Source: Heracleum sosnowskyi
Taxonomy: Eukaryota; Streptophyta; Magnoliopsida; Apiales; Apiaceae
DNA: 64,000 bases
Reading direction: 5' to 3'
Assembly (NCBI GenBank): GCA_030848705.1
Contig: CM061235.1
Coordinates: 137,027,228 to 137,091,227 of the forward strand
The stretch's first letter is position 1, and every line of letters begins with the position of its first letter. Position numbers and translations under genes: made by a program. Below are positions 1-12,918 of the stretch, piece by piece. The notes beneath the pieces are model-generated. The model did not search any database. It saw only the letters and a program-made list of their open reading frames with translations, and was not told the origin of the DNA.

Positions 1-1377
1 AAGGATAAACCGAATGTTAAATAATCTTTCGCTTTAAAATCTTCTTGTACTTTTGAACATAACACATGGCTAATCTTACATATGTTGACATTCGAACAGA
101 TCGCGGATGAAATTGCAAAAACGTAAAAAGTAGCGGCCGTTCGGTGGACCAAAATTAAATTAAATATTCTTACGATACATCGCTCTCTTTATTTTTGTCG
201 AGGCATCTTCAAAGCAAGAATCTGTTGTATTAATTGGCGTTGGCCCCCTTGAATATTTCTTTTCTTTTTCCTTGGTCAAAAGCTAGGTGTTCATGACGGA
301 TATCCCAGCCTGACCCAGAATATATATGAGGTCAAAATTCTCCCACTTGCGGGCACATCAACATTAGCAATCAGTGGTGGAATCGGAATTCAAACAGATC
401 GTATTTATCTTAAAATAAGTTTCCACTAATCGCGGGATGTATAATTTTTATTGATAAAACGGGGATAAAAGAAAATTTCGCTAGATTCTCGGGTTGAGCT
501 ACTGTTCTTCAGCCAATGTATGAGAAGAGATAATTAGATGACGAATCACAAGTCCACAATCTTTAGTAGGAACAACTTTCTTTCACGGGTTTAACACATT
601 TAATAATTTTAGAGATTTCTTGGATTCTAATAGTCTAGTTTCAACAGTATATATAATATTATACTTTCCGCAGCCTGAAAATAAAGTATATTTGCTCCCT
701 ATTCTAGAGTTGTTGTCAACCTAAGTTCCACATTATTAAAATAAAGAAAAATTATCTTGAATATAAGTGATATCACAATATCATACTAATGTGGGGTTAT
801 TGGGTTTTGCGCGGCCCAACAGCTATGTAGTGACAGGTTGCGCTCATAGCCTCGGATATTAGTGTGTAGTAGCTTACTTATTCAAGAAGTGCCACTCTAT
901 ATATATCTCTCTGATCACTGGCACTCCCTTTCACGCATGTACTTCATTTACGATATAAACAACCGCAAAGGTGTATCTGATTACTGAAAGCACAAGTCTA
1001 GGAACACCCTACGTCTACCAACGATTTCAGGATAGAAGTGCATTGTGGCTTGGGAATATACAGAGTAAAATCAGTGGACCTTTTGGAATTTGGAATATCA
1101 GGATATGTGTTTGACCATGTTGTTGTTTTGCATGCCGAGTAGTTCTAATCACGTAGGGAACTTGCACAAAGTTGATAACAGCCTGTTTCAGAATCTTGAC
1201 TTATATTGAACTTGTAAAGTTGAGTTAGCTCATGTTTCTTCAATTTGATACTCTCAACTGATTTCAAAATGCTTGAATTAAAATTTTGAGATTTGTGATA
1301 TTTTCGCAATCTAATTGCATTTGCTACCTAATTAGGAGTCGGGGCTGTGTGTGTGGGAGAAAATTACCAATTTTTCT
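1..1377. other. Intergenic / upstream region of the exonuclease gene
   Basis: AT-rich sequence with no convincing coding exon. Its right end is the promoter of the exonuclease-like gene. I see no transposon ends or long repeats here. Confidence 0.5.
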
Positions 1378-1378
1378 C

Positions 1379-1400
1379 TGCATGCATTTGACTATAAATA
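1379..1400 (+). promoter_or_regulatory. Core promoter: RY-like motif and TATA box
   Basis: TGCATGCA (1379-1386, an RY-type palindrome) is followed by TATAAATA (1393-1400). The TATA box lies 76-83 nt before the ATG at 1476, which leaves room for a 5' leader of about 50 nt. The motifs are visible; their use is inferred. Confidence 0.5.
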
Positions 1401-1475
1401 CCTCACACTGTGTACACTCTTCTTCCACAACTCCTCCATATAGGCTCCGATATATACAGCAATATTATACGGAGA

Positions 1476-3259
1476 ATGGAGTCTGCAGAGTACCAGAGGT
1501 TCGTAGTTCCTTATCTATATAGGCTCGACAATTTTGGATTGTATATCCAATAGATTTAGAAGCTCAAATTAAATAAATAGTGAAAATTTCTTATAACAAA
1601 TATACTTGATAATTATTTGTTACCATTTGATTTCAGGAACAAGTGTGCAGCATGCTATCGACAATTCAACAAGATGGAGCACTTGGTGGAACACATGAGG
1701 AACTCGTACCATTCTGGCCATGAGCCCATGTGCGGTATCTGTAGGAAACATTGTCGATCATTTGAATCCCTTAGGGAGCACCTTATAGGTATCGATCTTG
1801 ATCACTCAGAGCTCACATACGCGTACATGCATCTATATATTCAGTAACTTCTATTGATCATCTGTATTATGCATTTATTCATTTTTGTTATTACGTCTGA
1901 TGAATTACTTCTTTCGCAGTTGTAGATTGGCTAAATTTTCTTGTTTTACACATTTGCTCATATGCAGGGCCATTGCCAAAAGCTGATTGTGAAAGGATAT
2001 TCAAAGAGCGTGGATGTCACATCTGTCTAAATATTCTTGGCAGCCGCAATGCTCTTAGGGCTCACCTTAATACTTGCCAGCTCCCGCGCACCAATGTTAA
2101 CGTAAGCCTGTATTTATATGCAATGAAACATGTACATTTTCATCAATTTAACGTTGAACTACATAGTACTCGGTTGGAATTTAATTACTCATTACCTTGT
2201 TTTTGAAAAAAATTCAGGGCTTGACTTATCGCATGGCAAACATGGGGATTTACGACAATATGAGAAATTACGAAAATGCAGGTGGTAGAGCGGTTGCACT
2301 TGCTTGCAAGATGGTTGGTGGGGGGAGTGATGGCTCCTTGGATCTTTGTGCTAGGGTTTGCCTCATTGATGAATATGAGAACATTATCTTCCATACCTAT
2401 GTCAGACCCCAACTCCCTGTCACTAACTTTAGGTATCTAATTAACTATCAAGCTTGATCCACTGTACTACTACATCTATTCAAAAAAAAAAAAATACGTA
2501 TGTAATTTTATGTGACAGCTAGACAATATGAAAATTTCAGGTATGAAACAACAGGCACACGACCAGAGATGATGAAAGATGCGATAGGAGTGCGGCAAGT
2601 TCAAAGGAAAATTCAGGAATTCCTAAGCAACGGAGAACCAATGTGGAAAATCCGGCCTAAGGGTGGAAAAGCAAGAATCCTTGTTGGTCACGGATTGGAT
2701 CACGATCTCAAATGTTTGGAGGTGGATTACCCGGGAATAATGATCAGGCAAGTTTAATTTCACAAAAAAACACTTGATCGAACAGTACTTAAAAGCTAGA
2801 CTTCATTGACAAATTAGCCTCCCCTGTTAAATTTGGTTGCAGGGATACATCAAAATATCCTCCGCTAATGAAAACCAGCAAGCTTAGCAACTCACTCAAG
2901 TACCTGACAAAAGCATACCTTGGGTAAAATATTTGATTAATTCATGCAACGTTCGGTACTTCCACAATTTAATCTTAATCAAATCATTTAGTAATTCATT
3001 AACCAGTCACCTTCTTTGTGTTATCAGTTACGACATTCAGACAGGTATACAAGATCCTTATGATGATTGTGTGGCAACAATGCGGCTATACAAGAAAATG
3101 AAGTACCAGTCTCATTATAATGTTGAGGACATTCCTCTTGCCACTGAAAACCGTAACAATTATGGTTCATGGAGGTCAAATGAACTTGAGAGGATGAGTC
3201 CAGATGAACTTTTACGGATCTCAGCTTCTGATTACTACTGCTGGTGCTTGGATTCTTAA
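1476..3259 (+). CDS. C2H2 zinc-finger / DEDDh exonuclease-like protein (RNA exonuclease 4-like), 7 exons
   Basis: Exons 1476-1498, 1637-1788, 1968-2101, 2218-2432, 2541-2747, 2843-2923 and 3028-3259 join in frame to 347 residues. Residues 9-100 carry three zinc-finger-like Cys/His blocks (CAAC, CGIC, CHIC). The rest is an exonuclease fold of the REX4/ISG20 type: LDLCARV and FHTYVRP in the first strands, VGHGLDHD for motif II, and DPYDDC for motif III. Motif I, normally D-x-E, reads A132-C-K134, and the usual motif III histidine position appears to be Gln, so 3'-5' exonuclease activity is doubtful. The product is probably nuclear or nucleolar and may bind RNA or DNA. All introns are GT-AG except intron 5 (2748-2842), which is GC-AG. 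The start was chosen because exon 1 splices in phase onto the first finger and lies just below a TATA box. The family call is firm; the function is inferred. Confidence 0.85.
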
Positions 3260-3378
3260 GATAGCTAGATAACCTTGAGAATATATTTGCATGCATGAGA
3301 GTGAAGGAGACTTAAATAAGCAATCTTTTAAAATTCTAGCTAATCCAGCTAGAGATATAAATATATCCTACTAGTAAC

Positions 3379-3384
3379 AATAAA
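3379..3384 (+). terminator. Polyadenylation signal AATAAA
   Basis: AATAAA lies about 120 nt after the stop codon of the exonuclease-like gene, in an AT-rich 3' UTR. It is the best poly(A) signal candidate in this spacer. Confidence 0.4.
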
Positions 3385-3536
3385 GAATGGGAAATGTTGC
3401 AGAGCCAATCATATCTCATTTTACTCGGTTTCTATAATTTATATAAATGCAAAAGTAACATTTATGAATTAATTTTGTGTTATTTTGCAAGTCATGTAAC
3501 TACATATTCCATCGAACTTATTACTAAACATAGGGA

Positions 3537-6153
3537 ACGGTCTACAACAAACGATTGTTGCACCAAACCGTACCGCGGTTTAGGTGTGCATACATGGGGC
3601 CCCATCATTTACACCCGCGGAATTTTTTTTCCGCGATACGGTCTGCTGCAACAATCGTTTCACTACAAGAAAGTAAGGCTAATTTCGACAAATTAAATTC
3701 GACAGAAACTAAATTCGACAAAATTCCGTCGACATTATACACTGCGGCTAAATTCGATAATTTTCGGCCGGAAATGCATTTTGTCGAAATTAATTTGTCG
3801 AATTTAGTACTAAATTCGACAGTTTTTTTTATGTTGTCGAATTCAATACTAAATTCGACAGATTTTTTTATGCTGTCGAATTTAGTAAAAGGTGGGAATT
3901 TTGCCGCATATATTTTTGAATTTGGTAAAAGGTGGGATATTTCTCGCCCAAACTTTTTCATACTATTCAAAACTATATTCGACAGAGTTCCGTTGAATTT
4001 AGTACCAGCTCCTAAATTCGACAAAAAACGATCGAATTTAGCCGCGGTTGAAAATTTATGCAGTCTAAATGAAAATCCCTTAAAAAGAGAGGGAAAAGTC
4101 CCATCAAAATATTAAATTTAGAAAACTAAATTCGACCGAATTCGGTCGAATTTGAAAATAAGGTTAGCGGGAATTTTGCCGCCTAAAAATTTTCAATTTT
4201 GGTAAAAAAAAATTCAACCAAATTTAGTCGAATGTAATAAATGTGACCGAATTCGGTTGAATTTATTATTTTCAGAATTTTAAAAATATGTTATTAATTT
4301 TATAAATGTTTGTACACATCATGAAAAATAAATAAAAATACAAGAATAAGATTCATTATATGTCAGAATTTAGTTGTACAAAAATTTTACATAATTTTTT
4401 TATATGATTAGATAATGTTGAACTTTCATTTTTTGATACTTTTAAAAAAATTAAATAAAATATCTAATTAGTTTTAAAAAATACAAAAAAAAATATGAAT
4501 GTATTTATACGACATGTTACATTCAATAAAAAAAAATTGAATAAATAATAGTGGGTAGAAAAAAAAATTATAGTTCTGTACATAAACAACATAGTTGAGT
4601 TGAAAATGGGGGGTTTATGGTTTAGATTTAGGGGTTGGACTAGGGTTACAATTTTTAGTTTATTTAAAAATTGTTTTGAGTAATCCAACCATACGGATGT
4701 GAAGATTATCAAAAGAATATAGTGGGTGCAAAAAATTAATTAATTTAAATATATATATATCTTAAACATTTTAACAAATATATATATATATATATCACTT
4801 ACACTAAATTCGACTACAAACCTTAATTGGTCGAATTTAAGATTTAGTTCGACTGATATCAGTTGAATTTAGCTAAATTCAACCGATATCAGTCGAATTT
4901 AGCTAAAATCAACCGACTTCTGTCGAATTTATCCGTGTTTTATTTTGACCACTAATCTGTCGAATTTAGCTAAATTCGACCGATTTCTGTCGAATTTACC
5001 CGTGTTTTATTTTCGATCATATTTGGTTGAATTTAGTAAAATTCAGAATAAGTTAATTTTCTCTTGCCACGTGTCACGCTGGTAGTGGTTGAAAAACAAG
5101 CACATGGATTGCTCTTTTATATTGAATCTAAACCATCCATTTCTTCCCTAAAATATTTCATCATAACCATTAATTTAATTACACTCATCTCTTTCTCTTT
5201 TATATATTTCATTCATTCATATTTTCTCATAAACATTCAATTATTCCTACTCATTTTTCTTCTCTAACAAACATACTTATCAATTTATATACATAAACAC
5301 TAACACATGTTTCATATATTTTAAGCAATATATATACATAATTCATATTAGCACATCCATTAATTACATTTCTAGCATCCGACGAGTTCACCCCAATCAA
5401 TTCCGGCAAGTTCACCCCCATTCAATTCCGGCGAGTTGTTTCTAGTATGCTTCTTAAAAGTGAAACAACACAAGTCATTATAATTATACACACACCAAGT
5501 TAAGTTTTTTTTTTATATTTTCTTTACATTTGGATATTATTTGGGTAGAGTAATTTTTATAGTGTTTGAGTTTTAATGTGTTTCAAAAGAAGTAGAAATT
5601 GTTGTATTTTTAGTTCAACATTATTGATTTATATTATTTTCGGATTAGTACAAAAAATGACTATTTTATCCATTATTGTTTAATGTAATTACCTTGTTGA
5701 TATACAAACACTAGTGAAAAATCGCAAAAAATTGGATAAATTATTGAGCAATAGATTCTGTTGCTTATTTTTTAAAAACTGGTGTTCATTAAATTCGACC
5801 GAATTTGGTCGAATTTAATATGTAATTTGGACTGTGTTTCGTCGCATTTAGCATACTAATTTCGACCATATTTTGTCGAATTTAATGCACTAAGGACGTC
5901 AAAATTTGAAAATTTAAAGTTTTTAGCGGAATTTGAAAATTTCAAAATTTTGAAATATTCGGCTAAATTTGACAAAAATCTGTCGAAAATAATCCGTCGA
6001 ATTTAGTCTGTCGAATTTACATAAATTCGACAGAATTTGCTAAATTCGACGCGAGCATTTTCGACAAACACATTCTCTGTCGAATTTAGTTAAATTCGAC
6101 AGAATTTTTATTGTCGAATTTAGCCGTTTTTCTTGTAGTGTAATTTGTTGTAG
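3537..6153. mobile_element. Palindromic MITE, split by the CACTA insertion
   Basis: An inverted repeat of about 40 bp starts GGTCTACAACAAACGATTG at 3537. Its complement lies in two pieces, one ending at 3660 and one at about 6144-6153. Joining the two pieces across the CACTA element gives a nearly perfect inverted partner, so the original element was a hairpin of about 140 bp with a GC-rich core (ATGGGGCCCCAT at about 3595). No clear outer target duplication is visible, so the superfamily is unassigned. Confidence 0.65.
3661..6140. mobile_element. Non-autonomous CACTA (En/Spm-type) DNA transposon
   Basis: The element starts CACTACAAGAAA and ends TTCTTGTAGTG, the classic CACTA termini. The inverted ends can be followed for about 27 bp into GGCTAAATTCGACA. 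Both subterminal regions are packed with direct and inverted copies of AAATTCGACAGAA / CTGTCGAATTTAG, the subterminal repeats that CACTA transposases bind. No transposase ORF survives in the 2.5 kb, so it would depend on an autonomous partner. TTT precedes the left end, and TTT also follows the right end after three extra bases (TAA), which suggests a 3-bp target duplication with a small footprint. Confidence 0.85.
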
Positions 6154-6244
6154 ACCATCTGTCAAGTTTATATATATTAACATAATGTATGTTAACCTTC
6201 TATTCGAGTAATTTTATCGTAATGTTACTTTCTCACCGAGTAAT
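6154..6244. other. Short spacer
   Basis: AT-rich sequence between two DNA elements. Nothing recognised. Confidence 0.4.
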
Positions 6245-6493
6245 GTTGGGTGCTATTGGGTCTATCTCAACCTCAAAAACTACTTTGTCTTTTCGACAAT
6301 CAATATGAAATAATCCAGAAATCTTCATTTTAAAGCATCTGACCTTGGCACCCATCAAGTTCTGTCCAACTGAGATCGTTGTAACATGAGCTCCCCTGAG
6401 GCCAACTGAGATCGTTGTAACATGAGCTCTAATGCTACTCTTGGGTGTTATTGGGTCTATCTCGACCCAAATATAAGATCAATAGCATCCAAC
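6245..6493. mobile_element. Small MITE with inverted ends
   Basis: GTTGGGTGCTATTGGG at the left pairs with CAATAGCATCCAAC at the right. A second GGGTGTTATTGGGTCTATCTC block lies near the right end. Inside, a 28-bp unit containing CTGAGATCGTTGTAACATGA is repeated at 6366 and 6402 (period 36). There is no coding capacity. Superfamily unassigned. Confidence 0.45.
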
Positions 6494-7119
6494 AAATAAA
6501 GATCTAACTAGGAAATAATAGAATTTAATTAATAATAATGACAATACTCTACTTGATCTTGAACCCGAGTACTAGTAACACTTGCACTACAGATACCGGT
6601 GATTACAAAAAGTTGGCAATGCTACTGGCAAGTGGTTACTTAACGAGGAGTAGTAAAGCCGAAGCCCTGCATTTTGTTGATTATAAAGGATCGAAACTGG
6701 CAGCAACTGATCAATCATCCAATACCCTGGAATAAGCATGCATCATCGATTCATACTTCTATTAACTTGCGAACTATAAACCCATACTGCTCTGTTGAAT
6801 TGTTTTGTACTATAATATTTGATGCATAATAACTCATGAAGGTACTTTCTTTTGTTTCAAGACAAATACAACATTGTCTTACTTTTCTATTCATTTGAGC
6901 TAATGCGTATTAAAGCAAACACAAACGTCATCAAGATAATTAGCATTAAAAATCAATTAACTTTCTTTATAATTTACTATTAGAGTATAGGCCTCCCAGA
7001 TTTAGATACCAAAAATTGTACAGACAACTTCTATGGAATGAGGCAACTCTTGTTGATTTACAAATGACTATGTACATTACAAGAATATTGACGGTGGGGA
7101 AACAATGTAGAACATTTAG
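6494..7119. other. Unassigned AT-rich sequence
   Basis: Contains a 65-codon open frame (6538-6735) with no family signature and no visible splice partners. Nothing else was recognised. Confidence 0.35.
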
Positions 7120-8600
7120 GGAATAGGGTGAAAATCCACTTTGCCGATAGCACTGTCGGTTTCAAGATATGCCAATGCTTCCACACAGTCTCAGAGAATG
7201 GGAATGGAAATTTAGAGTCGAACAATGCCTTCACCTTTCCACTCTAGCTCCAACTACCGATTCAGTGCCTCCAATCCGATGCTTCGGAATTCACCAGAAA
7301 TGTGACACCAGGTGCAACCCGATTGTTAACATATATTATTATTATTGAATAGTTCAATTATTGTAATTGATAACAAGTTCATTATAATATTATGAATAAA
7401 GTGCATTATGTGCTACATTATGGGTGTCAGACCATTTTCAATACTGAATTTCATTCAATACTGAATTTCAAAAACTCTCACTTCACTTCCAATACTGGGC
7501 AATGAAAATAATTAAACAATGTGTACTATCGTCAACTTTTGCTAACTCACAGGGGCATTATAGTCAGCTCAATATTGCAACGGGTATTTCATGTTTATAT
7601 ACAATATAATTTCCCTATTTCATCATTTTCTATGCATTATTTTTCACTTTATTTCTCACAAGGGACCATCACATACATTATTTCTCACTTTTTAAACAAA
7701 ACACAAGGGGCCACATGAACATATACAATTGAAATCACATGCAACACATTACATACATACTTTTCATAATCTAACTAACAAAACCCCTAATTAACATACT
7801 CTATATATATACATCACTATCAGAATATTTTTTTCAAACCCTAATTAGAAAATGAGAACATTTACCTCCGTAATCGGGACCCTTCATCGAATGATACACA
7901 TCTTTGTCTTTACGATCTTTGAGTAACCACACCATTGCAGCAACAAAGTAGTATGCCACACAATCTGCAAGAGAACTGTAAGAGAAAGGCGGGAGATATA
8001 TTGTAAGAGAAAGGCGGGAAAAATGATGATCAGTAAGAGTAATTTGTGTGTGTAATAGGAAATGAAATTAATAAAGTGTATGATTGACCACAACTGTCCA
8101 ATGCCCCCATGAAGAAAAGACTATAATGCCCCTGTAAAAGAAGATGAGGTTAGCAGAAGTTGACGATCGTACACGTTGTTTAATTATTTTCATTGTCCGG
8201 TATTATAAGTACGAGTTTTTGAAATTCAGTATTGAAAGTGATCTGATACATATAATATAGGTACACATGCACTTTACTCTAATATATTATTATTTTTCTC
8301 TCTTCGGAACCACACATTATCACAATATCACAATTACTTTTTTTTATCACAATATCAACTACAACTACTTTCCCGTATTCTTTGATCGCCTTCACTGCCT
8401 TGTCACACTGACCAACTGCATTAATCTCAACGTCATACCTCTCTAAGGCAACTCCTTGAATTGTTCCTTGGCATAGTGGATCGCGATCAGCACCCAAACT
8501 CGTCAAAAGCTCAACTTTTCAACGAACCTACAAGTAGTTACAATTTTTAATGCACCAAAAACATGTTTCGTTGGCTACATCAGCATGAAAAAAAGAGTAG
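7120..8600 (-). pseudogene. Inverted pseudogene copy of the enone reductase, split by a Mutator-like element
   Basis: Read on the minus strand, 8600 to about 8360 matches the third exon of the intact gene at 10743-11993, including the intron end just before it (CTGATGTAG against CTGATGCAG). Recognisable peptide pieces are SLGADR and [13 protein letters not shown]. The match resumes at about 7325 and runs to about 7120 with the C-terminal region. In the intact gene these two stretches are adjacent, so everything between was inserted. Frameshifts and stops break the reading frame. Retained intron sequence shows it is a genomic copy, not a processed one. It lies in inverted orientation to the working gene, and no matching exons 1-2 were seen. 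Confidence 0.8.
7394..8279. mobile_element. Non-autonomous Mutator-like element (family M1)
   Basis: Left end GAATAAAGTGCATTATGTGC and right end GCACTTTACTC are inverted and can be followed for about 60 bp through CAATACTGAATTTC. The flanks TAATATTAT and TAATATATT suggest an imperfect 9-bp target duplication. The 886 bp contain no transposase. The element, with AT-rich flanks, interrupts the reductase pseudogene. The same ends recur at 49147-50282. Confidence 0.7.
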
Positions 8601-8614
8601 ACTTCACCTTTAAC

Positions 8615-9832
8615 TAGAGGTGGCCAAACGGGCGGTCGTGCCGGACCGAGTTACTGAAGGAAGGGGACGGGAATGGCACGTCTGTGGCGACGGGGTGGGG
8701 CGGTTCTGGGGAAGAGTAACTCGTGCACGGCTCGGGCGAGTTGTGCGGGTTTTGCGGTTCAATTTTTTTTTTATACTTTTAATTCGATTAAATATTATTT
8801 AAAATTATACAAACATTTTTGAAATAAAAAAGAACTGTACCTCTATAAATTTTATTAATTAAAAAAATATTTTACAATTAATTTGAGAGGACTCCTTTTT
8901 AAAAAAAACGGAACAAACCGCATTAACATATTAAAACAAATACAAACCAAACAAATGTTAAAACTACAAAAAGCCGAATGTTTTTAATAACATGAAAATC
9001 GAATATTTTTAAAAAATACAAAAAACCGATTGGTTTTAAAAACATAAAAAACGAATATTTATTAAAAACATAAAAATCGAATGTTTTTAAAAACATAAAA
9101 ACCGAATATTTTTTAAAAATATAAAAAACGAATATAATATTTTCAAAAAACAAAATTAAAAACGAGAGAAATACCGGCTTCAGATCGAGGTGGTCGCATC
9201 GAGGTCGCTTGGGTTGAACCTTGAGATAATATTTTCCCCCTTCCTTCTTCCATTTTTTTAAATTTTTGTCAGAATTTTTAAAACCTCGCCGAAAAATTTG
9301 TAAAGCTTCGACTGATTTTTTTTAAAAGCTTCGAGCTTTCGACTAAACCAAACCAATTAGTAAGAGAGTAGTAAGAATGTAAGAGAGCAGTAGAGTCGGA
9401 GAAAAAGAGAGAGTGAGAGAGCAGTAACAGTCGGAGAAAAAGAGAGAGCAAGAGTAACAGTCGGAGAAATGGAGAGAATGTGAAATAACAAATAGAGACT
9501 TGCAGGTTATTTATAGGAATGGGAATGAAGCCGTTAGAGTTATTACCGTTGGAAATTTGCAGACTTTGCAGGTGCAGGTTGCCGTTGGAGAGGCTGCAGA
9601 AAGCTGGGGAAACGACCGTTGGAATCGTGTGTCGTGCCGATTCACGCGGTTTACACGGGTTGGTGCGGTTCAAACAGGTCGTGTCGGTCCGGTTAAGGTT
9701 CACATATCCTCAACTCGTGAACGCACCGTTTGACTATAACGGTTTGTGCCGGTTTGACTCCAATTTATACGGGTCATTTAAACGAGGCGAGTACGGGTTA
9801 ACCGGTCGTAACCGCCCGTGTGGGCACCTCTA
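8615..9832 (-). mobile_element. Non-autonomous hAT element (deletion derivative)
   Basis: The ends read TAGAGGTGGCCAAACGGGC and, inverted, TAGAGGTGCCCACACGGGC, with GC-rich subterminal regions typical of Ac-like hAT elements. On the minus strand the right half matches the 5' region of the transposase-bearing element at 51419-54462: the pyrimidine-rich leader, the exon 1 block around CATCGATGCCACCTC, its splice donor and the AT-rich intron. The transposase exon is missing. CCTTTAAC precedes the left end and recurs at 9849-9856, 16 bp beyond the right end, so an 8-bp target duplication with extra filler is likely. Confidence 0.75.
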
Positions 9833-9856
9833 CCCATTAGAGGGTGATCCTTTAAC

Positions 9857-10630
9857 TTTTTGCATGTAATTTATATAAATTGATAGCTTAACATATTACT
9901 TTTTTGATGTTTTTAATAAAATTTAATTAAATATTAATATACATAAAAATTAAAATAACTACATTGTCTCTCTTCGTGCCAAGTTATTTGTCCACTTGGA
10001 TTTTCAGTCTCGATTTATTTTTGTATTAAAATTTATATTTACATTTATTATTTACAAAATAGAAAATTGAAAAAAAATAATTAATAGAGTTATGTGATTA
10101 TTTTCGAACGAAAGTACTATCCCGATTTGACAATTGAGTTAGCTACTATTTTGATTGGCGGATTAATTTAACTATTTTTGAGTAGCGGATTGGAATTAAC
10201 TATTTAAAAAGAAACTGCTTGGTAAACAGCTTTTTGATGAGTCCAATATTAGAAAATTTATTTAGTTAAATATCTAATTTGGTTTAATTCACTAACTTTT
10301 TCTCAAATTGCTAAATTCCAAAAAAAACAAACCACTAATTTAATAGCGAGCTAGTAAAATTGTATGAACAGCAAAAAGTAGTTGGGGTAAAATTCAAACG
10401 GTGGAATAATAGAAGTCAAAGGTATGTAGACGTACCAATAGGCAAGATTCATGGGTCAATTCCTTGTCACTCAACCATTCGCATTTATAAGACCTTCTAG
10501 TGTTCGTTTTTTAAAAAAAAAGGAATTTTGTAATGCCAAGTGCTTGCGGGATCGTGGAACAGTTTACAATTTAATTTAAATTACTGCTACATTGAATTAT
10601 TTCTTGAGCCATCTATATTGACAAATTCAA
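9857..10630. other. AT-rich upstream region of the reductase gene
   Basis: No gene, clear transposon ends or long repeats were recognised. It probably includes distal promoter sequence. Confidence 0.4.
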
Positions 10631-10638
10631 ATCCATAG

Positions 10639-11993
<1,355 letters not shown>

Positions 11994-12510
11994 ACATTCT
12001 AAACCCTACTGATCCACTTGCATTTCGTTTCAATCTTGTTATTGTGGTGTGATGCCATAAATAAGTGAAAGAGAGGTCTCTGCCCACAGCGTCTCCTTTT
12101 GTATTTTATTTCAAATGTCGTTTTTATTGTTGGTTCTGTATTTCTGTAAAGACTCATTTAGTTTTATCTAAGATGGGCTTGCAGATTTTCCTGGATATAT
12201 TTGTTTGTGTTCCTTAATTGGTAGATTAATATTGGCTTGCCATTCTTAAATGAATTCACTTGTGCCTGCGAGATTCATTTTAATGGTTTTGTCCCTTCAA
12301 ATTGAAAATTCTGCAAAAAGAAATATCTCAATGCAAATAAGACAGCCCAAAATGCGGAGGGACTAGGGAGGGAGGACTCTTTTCAGTATGTTGCTTCAGA
12401 TCTGAGAAATCGAAATGTAGTAGTCAAATAAACTCTTGTTGTTGGGGTAATAGACAAAGGATGCCTATGTTAAACAATGTCTACATAAAAATTTTAAAAC
12501 GACTCCTAAG
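11994..12510. other. 3' UTR and spacer after the reductase
   Basis: T-rich 3' region. No further gene was recognised. Confidence 0.4.
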
Positions 12511-12519
12511 TTTTATTTT

Positions 12520-12879
12520 GGGAAAATAGATTTTTTTATCACTCAACTATTGGCTCTTTTAGAAAGTAACCACTGAACTATCAAATAATTAATTATAACC
12601 ATCAACGTTACATTCGTTTTTGTTTTTAGACATTCCGTTAATTGTGTCGTTAAAATAATATCAGTGTGCTTAATAGATCGATAATGTGTCAAAATTAATA
12701 GAAATTAGCCACTAAACATTGTACAACGTTAAAATATATCAGCATTATAATTTTTTCCATAATTTTTATTATCTTTTCATAAATTAACTCATTATTATTG
12801 AAATCATTTACTATCTTGTTAACAATAGTTTTTTAAAATAAACAAATGATTAATGAAATTATATATTTTTAATAAAAAC

Positions 12880-12918
<39 letters not shown>

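Noticed and set aside
6538..6735. 65-codon open frame on the + strand
   Set aside because: No family motif, no promoter or splice partners, and surrounded by repeats. Likely chance.
8923..9153. Open minus-strand frame rich in Phe and Tyr
   Set aside because: It lies in the AT-rich intron part of the non-autonomous hAT element. Composition artefact.
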